The notes: generated by a model not told the origin, from the sequence alone. A stretch of DNA of 64,000 bases from Alkalihalobacillus trypoxylicola (GCF_001590785.1 NZ_LTAO01000023.1:452100-516099), one strand, 5' to 3'; positions 8,182-17,423 are shown, counted from the stretch's first letter. Program-made: numbers and translations.

Positions 8182-8379
8182 CTACTCACTTTGCTTATCT
8201 AAACGGCGACGAAAAACTAAAGCCGAAACAGTGAATATAACAAAAGCTGTTGCCGATGCAGCCGTAACGATTTTCAAGACATTTCCTATCGGGGGGTTAA
8301 ACAACAGAGAAACCGAGATGATTAAAACCGCACTCGATAATCCCATCCCTAAAATCGACATTGCCAAAACCTTATTCAT
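8182..8379 (-). CDS. Small two-helix membrane protein
   Basis: A 65-residue protein starting at the ATG at 8379 (MNKVLAMSIL) behind a very good ribosome site, GGAGGTGATTGG. Two transmembrane segments (about 3-25 and 32-52) are followed by a basic tail RRRLDKQSE. The open frame extends 15 codons further upstream, but that part has no ribosome site. It lies downstream of another small membrane protein gene (8499-8711) on the same strand. I do not recognise it. Confidence 0.7.
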   Translation of the reverse strand: MNKVLAMSILGMGLSSAVLIISVSLLFNPPIGNVLKIVTAASATAFVIFTVSALVFRRRLDKQSE

Positions 8380-8498
8380 CCAATCACCTCCAAGTAGATT
8401 AAAAAAAGCTATCGCTAAAATCAAGAAAGGGTCCTACTTTCTTTCCCAACCATTACTTTCTATTTTATATTTGGTCACCAACATACAAAGCTACATAG

Positions 8499-8711
8499 TC
8501 ATTTACTTCTTTTTTCTTTGATTAGTAACACATAAGCAATAAATAAATAAGGGAGAAGAATAATCAAAATTATAACTACAGCTCCAAAGGTTCGAGAGTC
8601 CAAATAAATTTGGTTAAATATAAACAAACTAAGAATAAATAAAGCCATAAGGGAATACGATTTCCAATATTTCTTCACATAATAATTCTTGGGAACATCG
8701 TTTTCTGACAT
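8499..8711 (-). CDS. Small two-helix membrane protein
   Basis: A 70-residue protein from the ATG at 8711 (MSENDVPKNYYVKKYWKSYS). The ribosome site is GGCGGTGG. Two hydrophobic segments (about 19-34 and 41-62) end in a basic KEKRSK. It may be cotranscribed with the 65-residue membrane protein that follows at 8379. Together with the XRE module they make a run of very small membrane proteins. Function unknown. Confidence 0.65.
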   Translation of the reverse strand: MSENDVPKNYYVKKYWKSYSLMALFILSLFIFNQIYLDSRTFGAVVIILIILLPYLFIAYVLLIKEKRSK

Positions 8712-8830
8712 TATAAACCACCGCCTTAAGAATCTATAACTAGCGTTTTCAATTATAAACGAGTTCATGAAATGGGATCTTATGTAAATATTCTAACAGA
8801 TCCCTCTAACATTAGACTACACATAAACAG

Positions 8831-8861
8831 AAAAAAGACCCCTTGTCCTTTTAGGGGTCTT
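8831..8861 (-). terminator. Terminator of the chemoreceptor gene (minus strand)
   Basis: Stem AAGACCCCT / AGGGGTCTT (8835-8843 with 8853-8861) followed, on the minus strand, by six T residues. It starts 6 bases after the stop codon of the gene at 8868-10889. Confidence 0.88.
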
Positions 8862-8867
8862 ATATGA

Positions 8868-10889
8868 TTATATCCTATCTTCTTTTTTCTCTAATTCGAA
8901 TTGAAGTGAGAGCTCCTGCAATTCCTCTGCCATTTGTGAAAGCATGCTGACGGCTGCTGAGATTTCCTCCATCGATGCTAGCTGTTCTTCGGTTGAGGCT
9001 GTGACGTTTTCTGAGTTGCCAGCCGTTAATTCAGCAATTGTTGAAATTTCTTTAAAGGTTACAATAAATTGCTTAGCACCTGAATCCAAATGCTTCGCTT
9101 CTTCATACACATCATTAATTTCCTGGGAGACGCCTTCAATAAATTGTTTTACTACACCGAATGTGTCTCCTGCATTATTGACGACTTTAATTCCCTTCTC
9201 CACCTGCTCTGTGCTTTCTTGCATTTTGACCGTCGTTTGATTCGTTTCCTGTTGAATGGATTGAAGAATTGTTTTAATGACGTTAGTTGATTGAGCTGAT
9301 TGTTCGGCAAGACGGCGGACTTCATCAGCTACCACGGCAAAGCCTTTACCCTGCTCGCCAGCTCTAGCGGCCTCGATAGCAGCATTTAAGGCTAATAAAT
9401 TAGTCTGTTCCGCAATACCATTAATTTCATCAATAACCTTGTTAACCTCCGTTGCTCTTTGACCAAGACCTGTTACACTATTTGACAGCTCTTCTACCGT
9501 TTGTTTAACTTGCTGCATCTGATGAATACTATCAGTTATCGCGGCATTTCCTTCTTCCACTGCATCTGTAGCTTGAATGGTATTATTTAAAACGAGTTGA
9601 GAGCGTTCTGTCACCGAAGTAACACTTTCGGTCATCTTTTTAGTCGCTTTATTTCCCTGTTCGATAAGCTCTTTTTGGCGGTCAACCTTTTCTGCCATCT
9701 CCTGAACATCCTCAGAAATTTGCTCCGTCGCTCTAGTATTTTCATCAGCACTAGCTGCGAGCTCCTCGGACGAAGAAGCAACATACTGAGATTTATCCTG
9801 CACATTGGATATCATCATCGCTAAGGAGCTTCTCATTTTTTCAAAAGCCTTACTTAAGCGATTAATCTCATCCTTTTCATTAGAAGAGATATTAAAATTC
9901 ACACTCAAATCTCCACTACTCATTTGTTCTGCTGATGAAGTTAACGCTGCCAGTGGACGAGTAATAGAACGTATTAGAATTAACACAAGGACCATCCCAA
10001 TAATAATGGCGGCAATGGTTACAATCGCAGAGGTGATGAGAATTGGTTGTGCTGCTTCTCTAACCTCTTTATTCATAGAAACGCTGACAATTTTCCAGCC
10101 TGTTTCAGGATTAGAAACATAATTTAAAGTCGTATCTTCGCCATTATAAATATAGTCAAGTCTACCACTATCGGTTCCTTGAAAAGCTAGAAATGAGTCA
10201 CTTGCTTTCACTCCCACCTCTTCAAATGGATGCGAAATATAATGATTTTCATCATCCAATAAAAATACGAATCCTTCGTTTCCAATATTAATTTCAGATA
10301 GCATATCAGTAAGCGAATTTAAAGTAATATTTATTCCTATGGCTCCAAGTCCATCATCGGTCGTTTTCGCGACCGTCGTTACAATCGATCCGGTGGAGGC
10401 TGAAGGATATGGAGCTGTAATAACCACCTCTCCTGGATGCTTCTGTGCTAATTCATACCATGGACGAACTCGAGGATCATAATCGGGTTCTGATGGTGGT
10501 TCTGATGGTGATTTCATAAAATGACCTTCCACTGTCCCAACATACGATAGCTCTACATTCGTTCTAGAATTTTGAAAATCATCTAATAATACTTGCTGAC
10601 TTGGAGAATCTTCCTCCAAGAAACTAGCCACATCACTTGTAGCTGCCAAATAATTAGCATTCTCTTTATGACCTATCATAAAAGTATTAATTGTGTTGTT
10701 AGTAATATTGAGACTTTCTTTTGCAGCATTTTCTAGCTGTTGCTTCACATTTTGACTCGCACTCATAAATGAAATGCTCGCAATCAAAATACTCGGTACA
10801 ATTAAAACGAGTAAAAAAGAAAGAATGAGCTTTGTTTTCAAAGAAGTCTTTATAAATGAGAACGATTTACGATGTCTGATGTTATGCAT
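8868..10889 (-). CDS. Methyl-accepting chemotaxis protein with dCache sensor
   Basis: A 673-residue transmembrane chemoreceptor. The order is: cytoplasmic start, TM1 (about 18-38), extracellular dCache_1 domain (about 45-275, with the ligand-pocket motif [12 protein letters not shown] and the following [14 protein letters not shown]), TM2 (about 282-304), HAMP (about 305-358) and the long signalling coiled coil. The hairpin tip that contacts CheA/CheW reads [20 protein letters not shown]. The DxRxRPWY motif is typical of receptors for amino acids or other small carboxylates; the ligand is otherwise unknown. GACAGGGG precedes the ATG, and a sigma-D-like promoter is visible upstream, as expected for a motility gene. 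Confidence 0.92.
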   Translation of the reverse strand: MHNIRHRKSFSFIKTSLKTKLILSFLLVLIVPSILIASISFMSASQNVKQQLENAAKESLNITNNTINTFMIGHKENANYLAATSDVASFLEEDSPSQQVLLDDFQNSRTNVELSYVGTVEGHFMKSPSEPPSEPDYDPRVRPWYELAQKHPGEVVITAPYPSASTGSIVTTVAKTTDDGLGAIGINITLNSLTDMLSEINIGNEGFVFLLDDENHYISHPFEEVGVKASDSFLAFQGTDSGRLDYIYNGEDTTLNYVSNPETGWKIVSVSMNKEVREAAQPILITSAIVTIAAIIIGMVLVLILIRSITRPLAALTSSAEQMSSGDLSVNFNISSNEKDEINRLSKAFEKMRSSLAMMISNVQDKSQYVASSSEELAASADENTRATEQISEDVQEMAEKVDRQKELIEQGNKATKKMTESVTSVTERSQLVLNNTIQATDAVEEGNAAITDSIHQMQQVKQTVEELSNSVTGLGQRATEVNKVIDEINGIAEQTNLLALNAAIEAARAGEQGKGFAVVADEVRRLAEQSAQSTNVIKTILQSIQQETNQTTVKMQESTEQVEKGIKVVNNAGDTFGVVKQFIEGVSQEINDVYEEAKHLDSGAKQFIVTFKEISTIAELTAGNSENVTASTEEQLASMEEISAAVSMLSQMAEELQELSLQFELEKKEDRI

Positions 10890-10966
10890 GCTTATTTCCC
10901 CTGTCCTTTAGTTTTCAGAAAGTTATGTGTACTTAGGCCGAAAGTAACACTTACTTTCTTAATTTT

Positions 10967-10992
10967 CTATCGGTAGCGAAACTCTCTTTTTA
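10967..10992 (-). promoter_or_regulatory. Candidate sigma-D (flagellar) promoter of the chemoreceptor gene
   Basis: On the minus strand TAAA (10989-10992) is followed after 14 bases by ACCGATAG (10967-10974), close to the SigD consensus TAAA-N15-GCCGATAT. It lies about 80 bases before the ATG. The rest of the gap 10993-11268 shows a TATAAT at about 11240 ahead of the next gene and nothing else recognisable. Confidence 0.55.
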
Positions 10993-11268
10993 AATAGACT
11001 TTACAATGATTTTAAAAAAATATTTTTGATGATGATTTTTTCCTTTGTTTGTTTGTTTATTCCATTTGAGAATAGTGAGCTTATTAAGTCCTTTCATTCA
11101 CTTTTAAAGAATGGCTATGGGTCTTCTTAATCCTGGCTTTATGCTTTAGGAATCTGAAAGCCTATTTAAAATTCCCCCTTATGTTACAACAATAAAATGT
11201 CGAGCATTTTGCACATAACAAGAACAAAAAGTGAAATACTATAATTAACTTTTTTTGGGGGGATATTA

Positions 11269-12492
11269 ATGAATTTACAATCTGGTACCTATTATTGGCC
11301 ACTCACTTTTCCAAGTGCTCCGACCTACCCTGCACTGGAAGAGAATTTATCCTGTGATGTGGTCATTATTGGTGGTGGAAGCTCTGCCGCTCAGTGCGCC
11401 TATTACCTTTCAGAATCTGATTTAGATGTAGTTGTTATGGAGAAGAACCAAATTGGTGGTGGTAGCACTAGTTCAAATACGGCACTTCTTCAGTATTCAG
11501 GAGAAAAAATGTTTACCGATATGGTTCACACCTTTGGCCTCGATTATATGAAAAAGCATGTACAATTATTAAAACAAGCGATCGATGATATTGAAGTAGC
11601 CTCAAAAAAGGTATCGATTGATTGTGAATTTATGAGAAGAGATACTCTTTATTCCGCTAGCTGTTCAGAGGATGTAGAGCATTTAAGAAAGGAATACGAT
11701 TTTTTAAAGAAGCAAAACTGCGAGCTAGATTTTTTATCAAAGGATGAGATTGAATCAAAATACCCATTCAGTAGGGAAGCCGCTATCTACTCTTATAACG
11801 ATGCCGAAATCAACCCCTTTAGATATACTCATGCACTAATTGATTATGCTTCTAAAAAGGGTGTTTCTATTTACGAAAAAACGGAAATGAATGGTCACCA
11901 TTATGATCAAGAGCAAGACAAGATGGTGATATCGACAAAGAATGGTCATTCTATCCAAGCTCAATTTGTCATTTTTGCCACTGGTTACGAGGGTATGGAA
12001 ATCAATAAAGAAAAGAAAATCTCTTTTGTTAGTACCTATACGGTCACGACCGAGCCTGTAGAGGATTTATCAGCGTGGTATAACAGAACGCTCCTTTGGG
12101 AAACGGCTCGCCCTTATTTATTTATGCGAACGACAAAAGACAATCGAATTATTTTAGGTGGCTTAGATGAGAATACGACCAAGCCAGAAGACCGTGATAG
12201 TAAGCTTATTCATAAAAGAGATAAGCTAATTGAAGAGTTTCAGTATATGTTTCCTACCATCAAAGTCAAACCGCAATTTAGCTTGGCAGCGTTTTACGGA
12301 GGTAGCGTTGATGGAGTTCCGATAATTGGTCAGTATGAGAAATATCCAAATAGCTATTTTCTCTTTGCCTTTGGTGACAATGGGACCGTTTATAGCCAAT
12401 TGCTATCAAAATTGATAGCAATTGACATAATAGAAGGTGAAAGTCCTGATATGCTTCTCTATTTGCAGGACCGACCCCTGCTACAAAAGTAG
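11269..12492 (+). CDS. FAD-dependent oxidoreductase (D-amino-acid / glycine oxidase family)
   Basis: A 407-residue DAO-family flavoprotein. The FAD-binding dinucleotide motif VVIIGGGSSAAQCAYYL is at about residues 30-46, followed by VVVMEKNQIGGGSTSSNTAL, in which the glycine/serine run after the acidic residue is typical of the YgaF/DadA/PuuB group. The C-terminal substrate domain has FYGGSVDGVPIIG and FAFGDNGTVYSQL, the usual second FAD contact. The product is expected to oxidise an amine or amino acid in the cytosol. The ribosome site is GGGGGG. It is monocistronic, with a convergent acetyltransferase gene behind a shared terminator. The precise substrate is not readable. Confidence 0.85.
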   Translation: MNLQSGTYYWPLTFPSAPTYPALEENLSCDVVIIGGGSSAAQCAYYLSESDLDVVVMEKNQIGGGSTSSNTALLQYSGEKMFTDMVHTFGLDYMKKHVQLLKQAIDDIEVASKKVSIDCEFMRRDTLYSASCSEDVEHLRKEYDFLKKQNCELDFLSKDEIESKYPFSREAAIYSYNDAEINPFRYTHALIDYASKKGVSIYEKTEMNGHHYDQEQDKMVISTKNGHSIQAQFVIFATGYEGMEINKEKKISFVSTYTVTTEPVEDLSAWYNRTLLWETARPYLFMRTTKDNRIILGGLDENTTKPEDRDSKLIHKRDKLIEEFQYMFPTIKVKPQFSLAAFYGGSVDGVPIIGQYEKYPNSYFLFAFGDNGTVYSQLLSKLIAIDIIEGESPDMLLYLQDRPLLQK

Positions 12493-12533
12493 GTGGAAAG
12501 GATTTGCACACCGCTGCAGTCCCTTTTAACAAA

Positions 12534-12570
12534 AAAGAACACTCCTTTTTCTGGGAATGTTCTTCTTTTT
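12534..12570. terminator. Bidirectional terminator
   Basis: Stem AAGAACACTCC / GGGAATGTTCTT with one mismatch, flanked by A-rich DNA on the left and T-rich DNA on the right. It lies between convergent genes ending at 12492 and 12586. Confidence 0.75.
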
Positions 12571-12585
12571 AATGGAGCGAGTAAT

Positions 12586-13455
12586 CTATCCAAAAATTTG
12601 CGCGGCAACCGCGAATAATGTCTGGTTTCTCACTGGCATCGTAACAGAATTCACCATAATAGGTGGTTGATTTTGCTTAACAAATCCACTTTTTTCTAAT
12701 ATTCTCATGAACTGTTCATGACCGGATATCACATCAATACGTAAATTCCCCTGATACTTGGCAGATAATTGTTGTACTAGTAATAATGCGATTTCGGAGT
12801 TTGGTGCTACAATAGGACCTAATACAAGATTAACTGGTCCCAAGATAGAAAGTCCGTACCCTAAAATGTTTCCTTGTTTATCCTTCGCGACAAAACACTT
12901 TTCTGACTGCCTTATTCTATTCATAAGAAAACGACTTCTATTCCCTCCAAAGGCAGCCTCATCTAGAGTGATAATCTCAGTAAGATGCTCGTCACTAAAC
13001 TCATCAATGATGAACTCATTGTCATTAACCGGTTTTGGAAGAGCCGTATAATCCGTACATATAAATTTATAAATAGAATCAACCGATTGAAAGCCTAATT
13101 TTTTGTAGATAGGTATTCCTTCCTCTGTTGCAATGAGCATAATAGTCGTGTCTGTAGAAACCTCGCCTATACACTTTTTAATAACCTCGTTTCCTAATCC
13201 CATCCCTCTAAATCGTTGATCAACTATAACCATACCAATCGAAGCTAGAGAAGAATCGTAAGGAATAACAGCCGCACTAGAGACAACTTTCCCTTCTACA
13301 TTTTTATGCCCGAATATTTTCCCTGAAGACAGAATGGTCTTTATTTCATTTTCGTTATAATCCCATTTAATTGAAGATGACAGTGCAATTAGTCCTGATA
13401 CATCGCGCTCTTTCAATTGAACTAATTCAACTATTGGTTTATCGTTTATGGACAT
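12586..13455 (-). CDS. Two-domain GNAT acetyltransferase
   Basis: A 289-residue protein. The N-terminal half is a GNAT fold with the acetyl-CoA motif VDQRFRGMGLGNEVIKKCIG (about residues 85-105). The C-terminal half resembles the Acetyltransf_18 domain (LGPIVAPNSEIALLLVQQL), itself a diverged GNAT repeat. The start is the ATG at 13455 (MSINDKPIVEL), with AAGGAG upstream; 28 further codons in the open frame are not needed. It lies 135 bp downstream of a cyclodeaminase-like gene with a terminator-like hairpin between them. The acceptor substrate is unknown. Confidence 0.85.
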   Translation of the reverse strand: MSINDKPIVELVQLKERDVSGLIALSSSIKWDYNENEIKTILSSGKIFGHKNVEGKVVSSAAVIPYDSSLASIGMVIVDQRFRGMGLGNEVIKKCIGEVSTDTTIMLIATEEGIPIYKKLGFQSVDSIYKFICTDYTALPKPVNDNEFIIDEFSDEHLTEIITLDEAAFGGNRSRFLMNRIRQSEKCFVAKDKQGNILGYGLSILGPVNLVLGPIVAPNSEIALLLVQQLSAKYQGNLRIDVISGHEQFMRILEKSGFVKQNQPPIMVNSVTMPVRNQTLFAVAAQIFG

Positions 13456-13536
13456 TAAGATTTCTCCTTCTTTAAAGCCATCATTTGAATCTCTTATGTA
13501 AAATAATACCACATCCGCTTTTGCAATCGAGGCAAA

Positions 13537-13566
13537 CAAAAAAGGAGCTTAAAAAGTCCCTTTTTC
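13537..13566 (-). terminator. Terminator-like hairpin after the cyclodeaminase-like gene
   Basis: On the minus strand AAAAAGG-GA-CTT pairs with AAG-CT-CCTTTTTT around a three-base loop, with an internal mismatch, and ends in T residues. It lies in the 135-bp gap before the acetyltransferase gene. Confidence 0.6.
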
Positions 13567-13590
13567 AAGTACGACGCTACTTTTGCCTTA

Positions 13591-14547
13591 TTAAAACTGA
13601 AAATGAAGGTAATCACTTGAATTCCTTGCTCTTTGATAAACATGCCATGCAGCAATCAAATCTAGAAAAGGTAACCCCACCATTCCATACACGGTAATTT
13701 GTTCTGAATGATTTCTACCTAAGCTCGGGTCGTAAAGCACTTCGCCTAATTCTGCATGAATGTCCTCTTCTCCTAAACCAACACCGCCAATCGCTCCCAT
13801 ACTGATGGCTATCTCTTTATCATCTGCAATAAAAAACGATTTTTTGATCAATTCGGCACTGACCTCTGCTTTATTTTTCTCATCAGGCCCTAAAGTCGTA
13901 ATATGTGTACCTGGTTTTACCATATTCGAGAAAAGAAATGGTGCTTTAGACCATGTGGCAGTTATAATTATGTCCGCCTCATGTACAGCATCTTGTAGGT
14001 CGTCTGAAATCCTTATTTCGAAATCGTAAGAATGAAAGATTTTTGCAAAAGCATTGGCTTTGTTTAGGTCATAATCATAAATCGTGACATGAGAGACGTC
14101 TCTGAACTTAAGTAAAGAACGAAGTTGAATTTCCCCTTGTACTCCTGCCCCAATAATTACTACTTTCTCAGCACTTTTACTCGCCAATAGATGTGTACCT
14201 AATGCCCCTGCAATACCTGTGCGAATTTTTGTTATATATCGAGAATCCATTACACTAAGTAGCTGACCATCATTTCGGTCGAATAAATGAATGATGCCTT
14301 TAATGGCCTGACTGCTTTCAGGGAATTTCGAGTGATTTTTTATTGTAAATGCTGGAATCGGCTCACTATAACCAGGGAATAACACCATAGCCGTTCCATT
14401 TCTGTCAGGAAGTTTAGAATACACTCTTTTTCCTTTAAGATTTCCTTTATTGATGAATGGTTGAATAAAAGCTTCTCTAATTTCTTCTATCAAAACATCA
14501 TGATTAATTAATTCCTTGATATCACTATCAGATAAAATAATGGTCAA
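13591..14547 (-). CDS. Ornithine cyclodeaminase / mu-crystallin family enzyme
   Basis: About 318 residues of the NAD(P)-dependent OCD/alanine dehydrogenase-like family. The N-terminal substrate region has FTIKNHSKFPES, in which the Lys corresponds to the catalytic-site lysine of the family. The Rossmann motif is VVIIGAGVQGEIQLRSLL (about 130-147), followed by the acidic ribose contact in VTIYDYD. GPDEKNKAEVS is the conserved active-site loop. The start is taken as the TTG at 14547 because AAAGGAGTG ends 6 bases before it; the GTG three codons upstream lies inside that ribosome site. Typical members deaminate ornithine or reduce cyclic imines such as pyrroline-2-carboxylate. Which applies here is not clear. 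Confidence 0.88.
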   Translation of the reverse strand: MTIILSDSDIKELINHDVLIEEIREAFIQPFINKGNLKGKRVYSKLPDRNGTAMVLFPGYSEPIPAFTIKNHSKFPESSQAIKGIIHLFDRNDGQLLSVMDSRYITKIRTGIAGALGTHLLASKSAEKVVIIGAGVQGEIQLRSLLKFRDVSHVTIYDYDLNKANAFAKIFHSYDFEIRISDDLQDAVHEADIIITATWSKAPFLFSNMVKPGTHITTLGPDEKNKAEVSAELIKKSFFIADDKEIAISMGAIGGVGLGEEDIHAELGEVLYDPSLGRNHSEQITVYGMVGLPFLDLIAAWHVYQRARNSSDYLHFQF

Positions 14548-14850
14548 AAATTTCACTCCTTTAAAAACGTCGATATTTTTAAGAAGAATGATAGAAAAAT
14601 TCTTTTTGGTTATTTACTCCTATCACTCTCCGCTGATTTAATTTTATTTCTAATGGAAAGATTTTTGATTGCTTTTTGGAGAATAGCCATTTTTTTCCTT
14701 CACCCACTAAAATTAAAAATACCCCGTTTTGATTAATGCTAATGTTTTTAGTTTTTTTAAAATTATAAACCAATTATTAACATGATTCGTGTTCTATATA
14801 AGATTTTTATGGTAATCTTTAGTAATAGATGGAAGATTAGGAGGAACTTT

Positions 14851-15768
14851 ATGAGATTAGGATTAGATGAATTAAGAAAGATAAGATTACTAACCATCAT
14901 TGCTTTATTTTCTGATGATGATTTAATGGAAAATCTAGTTTTAAAGGGCGGTAATGCCTTAGAAATTGGATATGGATTAAATTCACGTGCATCAATAGAT
15001 ATTGACGTATCTATGATTAATGAATTTGAAATAATTGGCCTTTATAATACTGATGCAATAATAAAAAAACTAGATTATGTTCTAAATAAGGCATTTGAGC
15101 CTGAAGGTTATAAAATTTTTGATGTGAACGTGAAACTTAAGCCTAAAAAGCACAGAGAAGAAGTCGGTGATTTTTGGGGTGGATATGAAGCAAATTTCAA
15201 AATAATAGAATCTGATTTATTTCAGATACATAAGGGTAACGAAGTTGCATTGAGTGCCAAAGCACTTGCTACGAACCAAAATAAAAAAAATGTAAAAATA
15301 GATTTCGGTAGATTTGAATATTGTGGTTCTACTATTAATAAAGAATTAGATGGATTCGATATACAGATTTATACCCCTGAACTAATACTTTATGAAAAAC
15401 TGAGAGCTTTATGTCAACAAATGCCTTCTTACCTTATATCTATAAAGAAAGATGCAAAATTCGGAAGACCTAGACCTAGAGATTTTTATGATATTCATAC
15501 AATTCTAACAAGTAATCAAATTCCTAATTTAGATTTTAAAAGCGCTGAAAGCCTAGAGCACTTTGAAAAGTGTTTTGAAGCTAAGAAAGTCCCTCTTTAT
15601 CTTATAGGTGAGATAAAAAATACACGTGAATTTCACAAACAAGATGAAGCTAAGCTTAGAGATTCAATATTAAATAAAGAAGGGTTTAAGGGATTTGATT
15701 TTTATTTTGAGTTCGTATTAAAAGCTCTAGGAGAAGAAATATCACTTCCTCAGAAACTCACTAATTAA
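14851..15768 (+). CDS. AbiEii/AbiGii-type nucleotidyltransferase toxin
   Basis: A 305-residue protein of the type IV toxin (AbiEii) nucleotidyltransferase family. The signature is LVLKGGNALEIGYGLNSR (KGG at 33-35) followed by IDIDVSM with the D-x-D metal site, then the distal KFGRPRPRDFYDIHTIL segment that closes the active site. Characterised relatives modify tRNA 3' ends or otherwise block growth and so abort phage infection. The start is the ATG at 14851 behind AGGAGG; the open frame runs 23 codons further upstream without a site. The partner AbiEi-like gene is on the opposite strand, converging on it, whereas classical abiE genes are an antitoxin-toxin operon. Confidence 0.85.
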   Translation: MRLGLDELRKIRLLTIIALFSDDDLMENLVLKGGNALEIGYGLNSRASIDIDVSMINEFEIIGLYNTDAIIKKLDYVLNKAFEPEGYKIFDVNVKLKPKKHREEVGDFWGGYEANFKIIESDLFQIHKGNEVALSAKALATNQNKKNVKIDFGRFEYCGSTINKELDGFDIQIYTPELILYEKLRALCQQMPSYLISIKKDAKFGRPRPRDFYDIHTILTSNQIPNLDFKSAESLEHFEKCFEAKKVPLYLIGEIKNTREFHKQDEAKLRDSILNKEGFKGFDFYFEFVLKALGEEISLPQKLTN

Positions 15769-15773
15769 ATACT

Positions 15774-15807
15774 ATAAAGAAGGTCACAAATACAGTACCT
15801 TCTTTAT
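15774..15807. terminator. Shared terminator between the convergent toxin and antitoxin genes
   Basis: A perfect 11-bp stem ATAAAGAAGGT / ACCTTCTTTAT with a 12-base loop, flanked by A- and T-rich sequence. It overlaps the stop codon of the minus-strand gene. Confidence 0.8.
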
Positions 15808-16703
15808 ATATTTTTTGGATGATGTAGTTTCCAATTTTCGTTATAGCTTGATCCCGTCATATCATATGTAAGATAAAAATCATTTTTAATTGGAAATTTA
15901 TTTTTGAAAGAAGTTATGCTTTTTTCTTTGTAGTTAGCTCTTTCCAAGAAAAATCCAATGGATTGATGGTAAGGATATTTTAAGTTCATTTTTTTTAAAT
16001 AAGCAGCTAATCTATTTAGTGATAATTGATCACGTGCATTTTTAAATATTTCAAGAACTTCATAAACACCTCCAGAATATTGAGGCCTTACCGTAATATC
16101 TATAAGTGTTCTTTCCAAATCAGTTACAAAAAGATTTTGTCTATGAATAACTCCTAATTTATTTGTATATTGTCCATTTAGAAAATATATTCGTTGACTA
16201 TTATAATCTAAATAGTTATTAGTAAGTCTCATGGGTTTAGAGAAAGCTAAGAAAATATCCTTTTGGTGAATATCTTTATCAAGATTATTTGATTTTTTTG
16301 GTGATTGTTCGTGCGTAACATAAATAGACTTATTTATTTCATCTGTTAAATCATGAAATGTAACAGCAGAGTAATGACTTAAATAAGAGTTAGAATAAAG
16401 ATTTATTGCTAAAACATCGGTTTCTACATTGTTCTTTTTAAAGATATATCTAGTTTCAATTCTACTCATTGGACCAAATTGTATTGAAGTTAAAATTTCT
16501 TTCTTAGATGTAAGGTAATTAATAAATTCAGATCTAGTAGTATTATTAGGTAATTTCCAAATAAAACGATTTTCAGAGAGTACCTCTTCAATTTGAGATT
16601 TCTTTAGTGAATATTTATTTTTTGTTTTCAATGCACTGGTTATTTCTTCTACATATAAGTCCATTATTTGAAACTTATTAAGTCGTGCCAAATTTAAAAC
16701 CAC
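15804..16703 (-). CDS. AbiEi-type antitoxin / transcriptional regulator
   Basis: A 299-residue protein resembling AbiEi antitoxins. The central part has YLSHYSAVTFHDLTDEINKS, the recurring 'sits next to a winged helix' segment of this family, then VTDLERTLIDITVRPQYSGG and VYEVLEIFKNARDQLSL, characteristic of the AbiEi C-terminal domain. The N-terminal 60 residues replace the usual short helix-turn-helix with a longer segment that I do not recognise. AbiEi proteins neutralise AbiEii and repress their own promoter through inverted repeats. Two long palindromes upstream (16732-16761 and 16860-16889) fit that role. There is no clear AGGAGG before the ATG. Its gene converges with the toxin gene. 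Confidence 0.78.
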   Translation of the reverse strand: MVLNLARLNKFQIMDLYVEEITSALKTKNKYSLKKSQIEEVLSENRFIWKLPNNTTRSEFINYLTSKKEILTSIQFGPMSRIETRYIFKKNNVETDVLAINLYSNSYLSHYSAVTFHDLTDEINKSIYVTHEQSPKKSNNLDKDIHQKDIFLAFSKPMRLTNNYLDYNSQRIYFLNGQYTNKLGVIHRQNLFVTDLERTLIDITVRPQYSGGVYEVLEIFKNARDQLSLNRLAAYLKKMNLKYPYHQSIGFFLERANYKEKSITSFKNKFPIKNDFYLTYDMTGSSYNENWKLHHPKNI

Positions 16704-16731
16704 CTTAATGAATAGAAAGTATAATCATTGG

Positions 16732-16761
16732 GTAAAATGAAGTGTATACACTTCATTTTAC
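16732..16761. promoter_or_regulatory. 30-bp palindrome, proximal operator of the AbiEi-like gene
   Basis: A perfect 30-bp palindrome with half-site GTAAAATGAAGTGTA, centred on GTATAC, 28 bp before the start codon at 16703. The same sequence apart from two symmetric positions occurs at 16860-16889. Confidence 0.82.
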
Positions 16762-16859
16762 ATCATAAATCTCCTTTTTTCAAGTGCCAAATATGCTAAA
16801 TCGCTTTAAAATACACGTTTTGTGACGAAATATTAAATGTATATTTTTATTCTTTTTTG

Positions 16860-16889
16860 GTATAATGAAGTGTATACACTTCATTATAC
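16860..16889. promoter_or_regulatory. 30-bp palindrome, distal operator
   Basis: A perfect 30-bp palindrome with half-site GTATAATGAAGTGTA. The central 22 bp are identical to the proximal palindrome, with 128 bp between the two centres. The TATAAT in each arm could be a -10 box read in either direction. The stretch 16890-16989 holds nothing else recognisable. Confidence 0.82.
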
Positions 16890-16989
16890 AGGTAAAAAAA
16901 CTTTGTTCAAGGGATTATAGTACTATTTTAGTTGGAATTTCTCAATACCATGACTAGGTAACTGAAACCTTTTAAATTATGATAAATAA

Positions 16990-17130
16990 TCTATATACAA
17001 AGGATAGATAGATTGAGTAATAAAAAAAATAATAGCTATCTTCTATAAGTGAGAACCCTAATTGTTTGTCATAAAACTTTTTCATCTCTTCTAGCTTAGT
17101 CGTTTGTAATGTCAATTCTTGGATTTCCAT
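16990..17130 (-). pseudogene. Truncated VOC (glyoxalase/bleomycin-resistance) gene
   Basis: A 46-codon frame with ribosome site AGGAG starts MEIQELTLQTTKLEEMKKFY and continues DKQLGFSLIEDS. This is the first beta-alpha unit of a VOC-superfamily protein (metal-enzyme or antibiotic-binding fold, normally about 125-300 residues). After residue 32 homology stops and the frame ends at a TAG, so most of the gene is gone. The part from 17131 to 17423 has no gene. Confidence 0.75.
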
Positions 17131-17423
17131 ATTCATCATCTCCTATCTCTGATTTCCGATTTCATTTTCTATAAACAAAATATAACGAAAATATCGATAA
17201 AAAAACTCAGTCCATAAGAGAATGTCCTCTACAACTTTAGTAGTATTCTACTCTAAATACCATTCATCAACTACCATTTAATAATCAAGTGGCATTCATT
17301 CCTCATCGACTAAAACACCTGGCGAGCGCAGTATTTTATGACTACCTAAAAATTAACACTTGAAAAATCATGACATTGCTTGTAAACTATTCTAGGTGTT
17401 GAGCGACTAGCAATTAAATATGA

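Noticed and set aside
14579-14773. 64-codon minus-strand frame before the toxin gene
   Set aside because: TTG start without a ribosome site, Lys/Asn/Phe-rich composition of random AT-rich DNA, no domain features. Possible but not supported.
17131-17423. Additional coding sequence between the VOC remnant and the riboswitch
   Set aside because: Both strands carry stops in all frames and no further VOC-like sequence was recognised.
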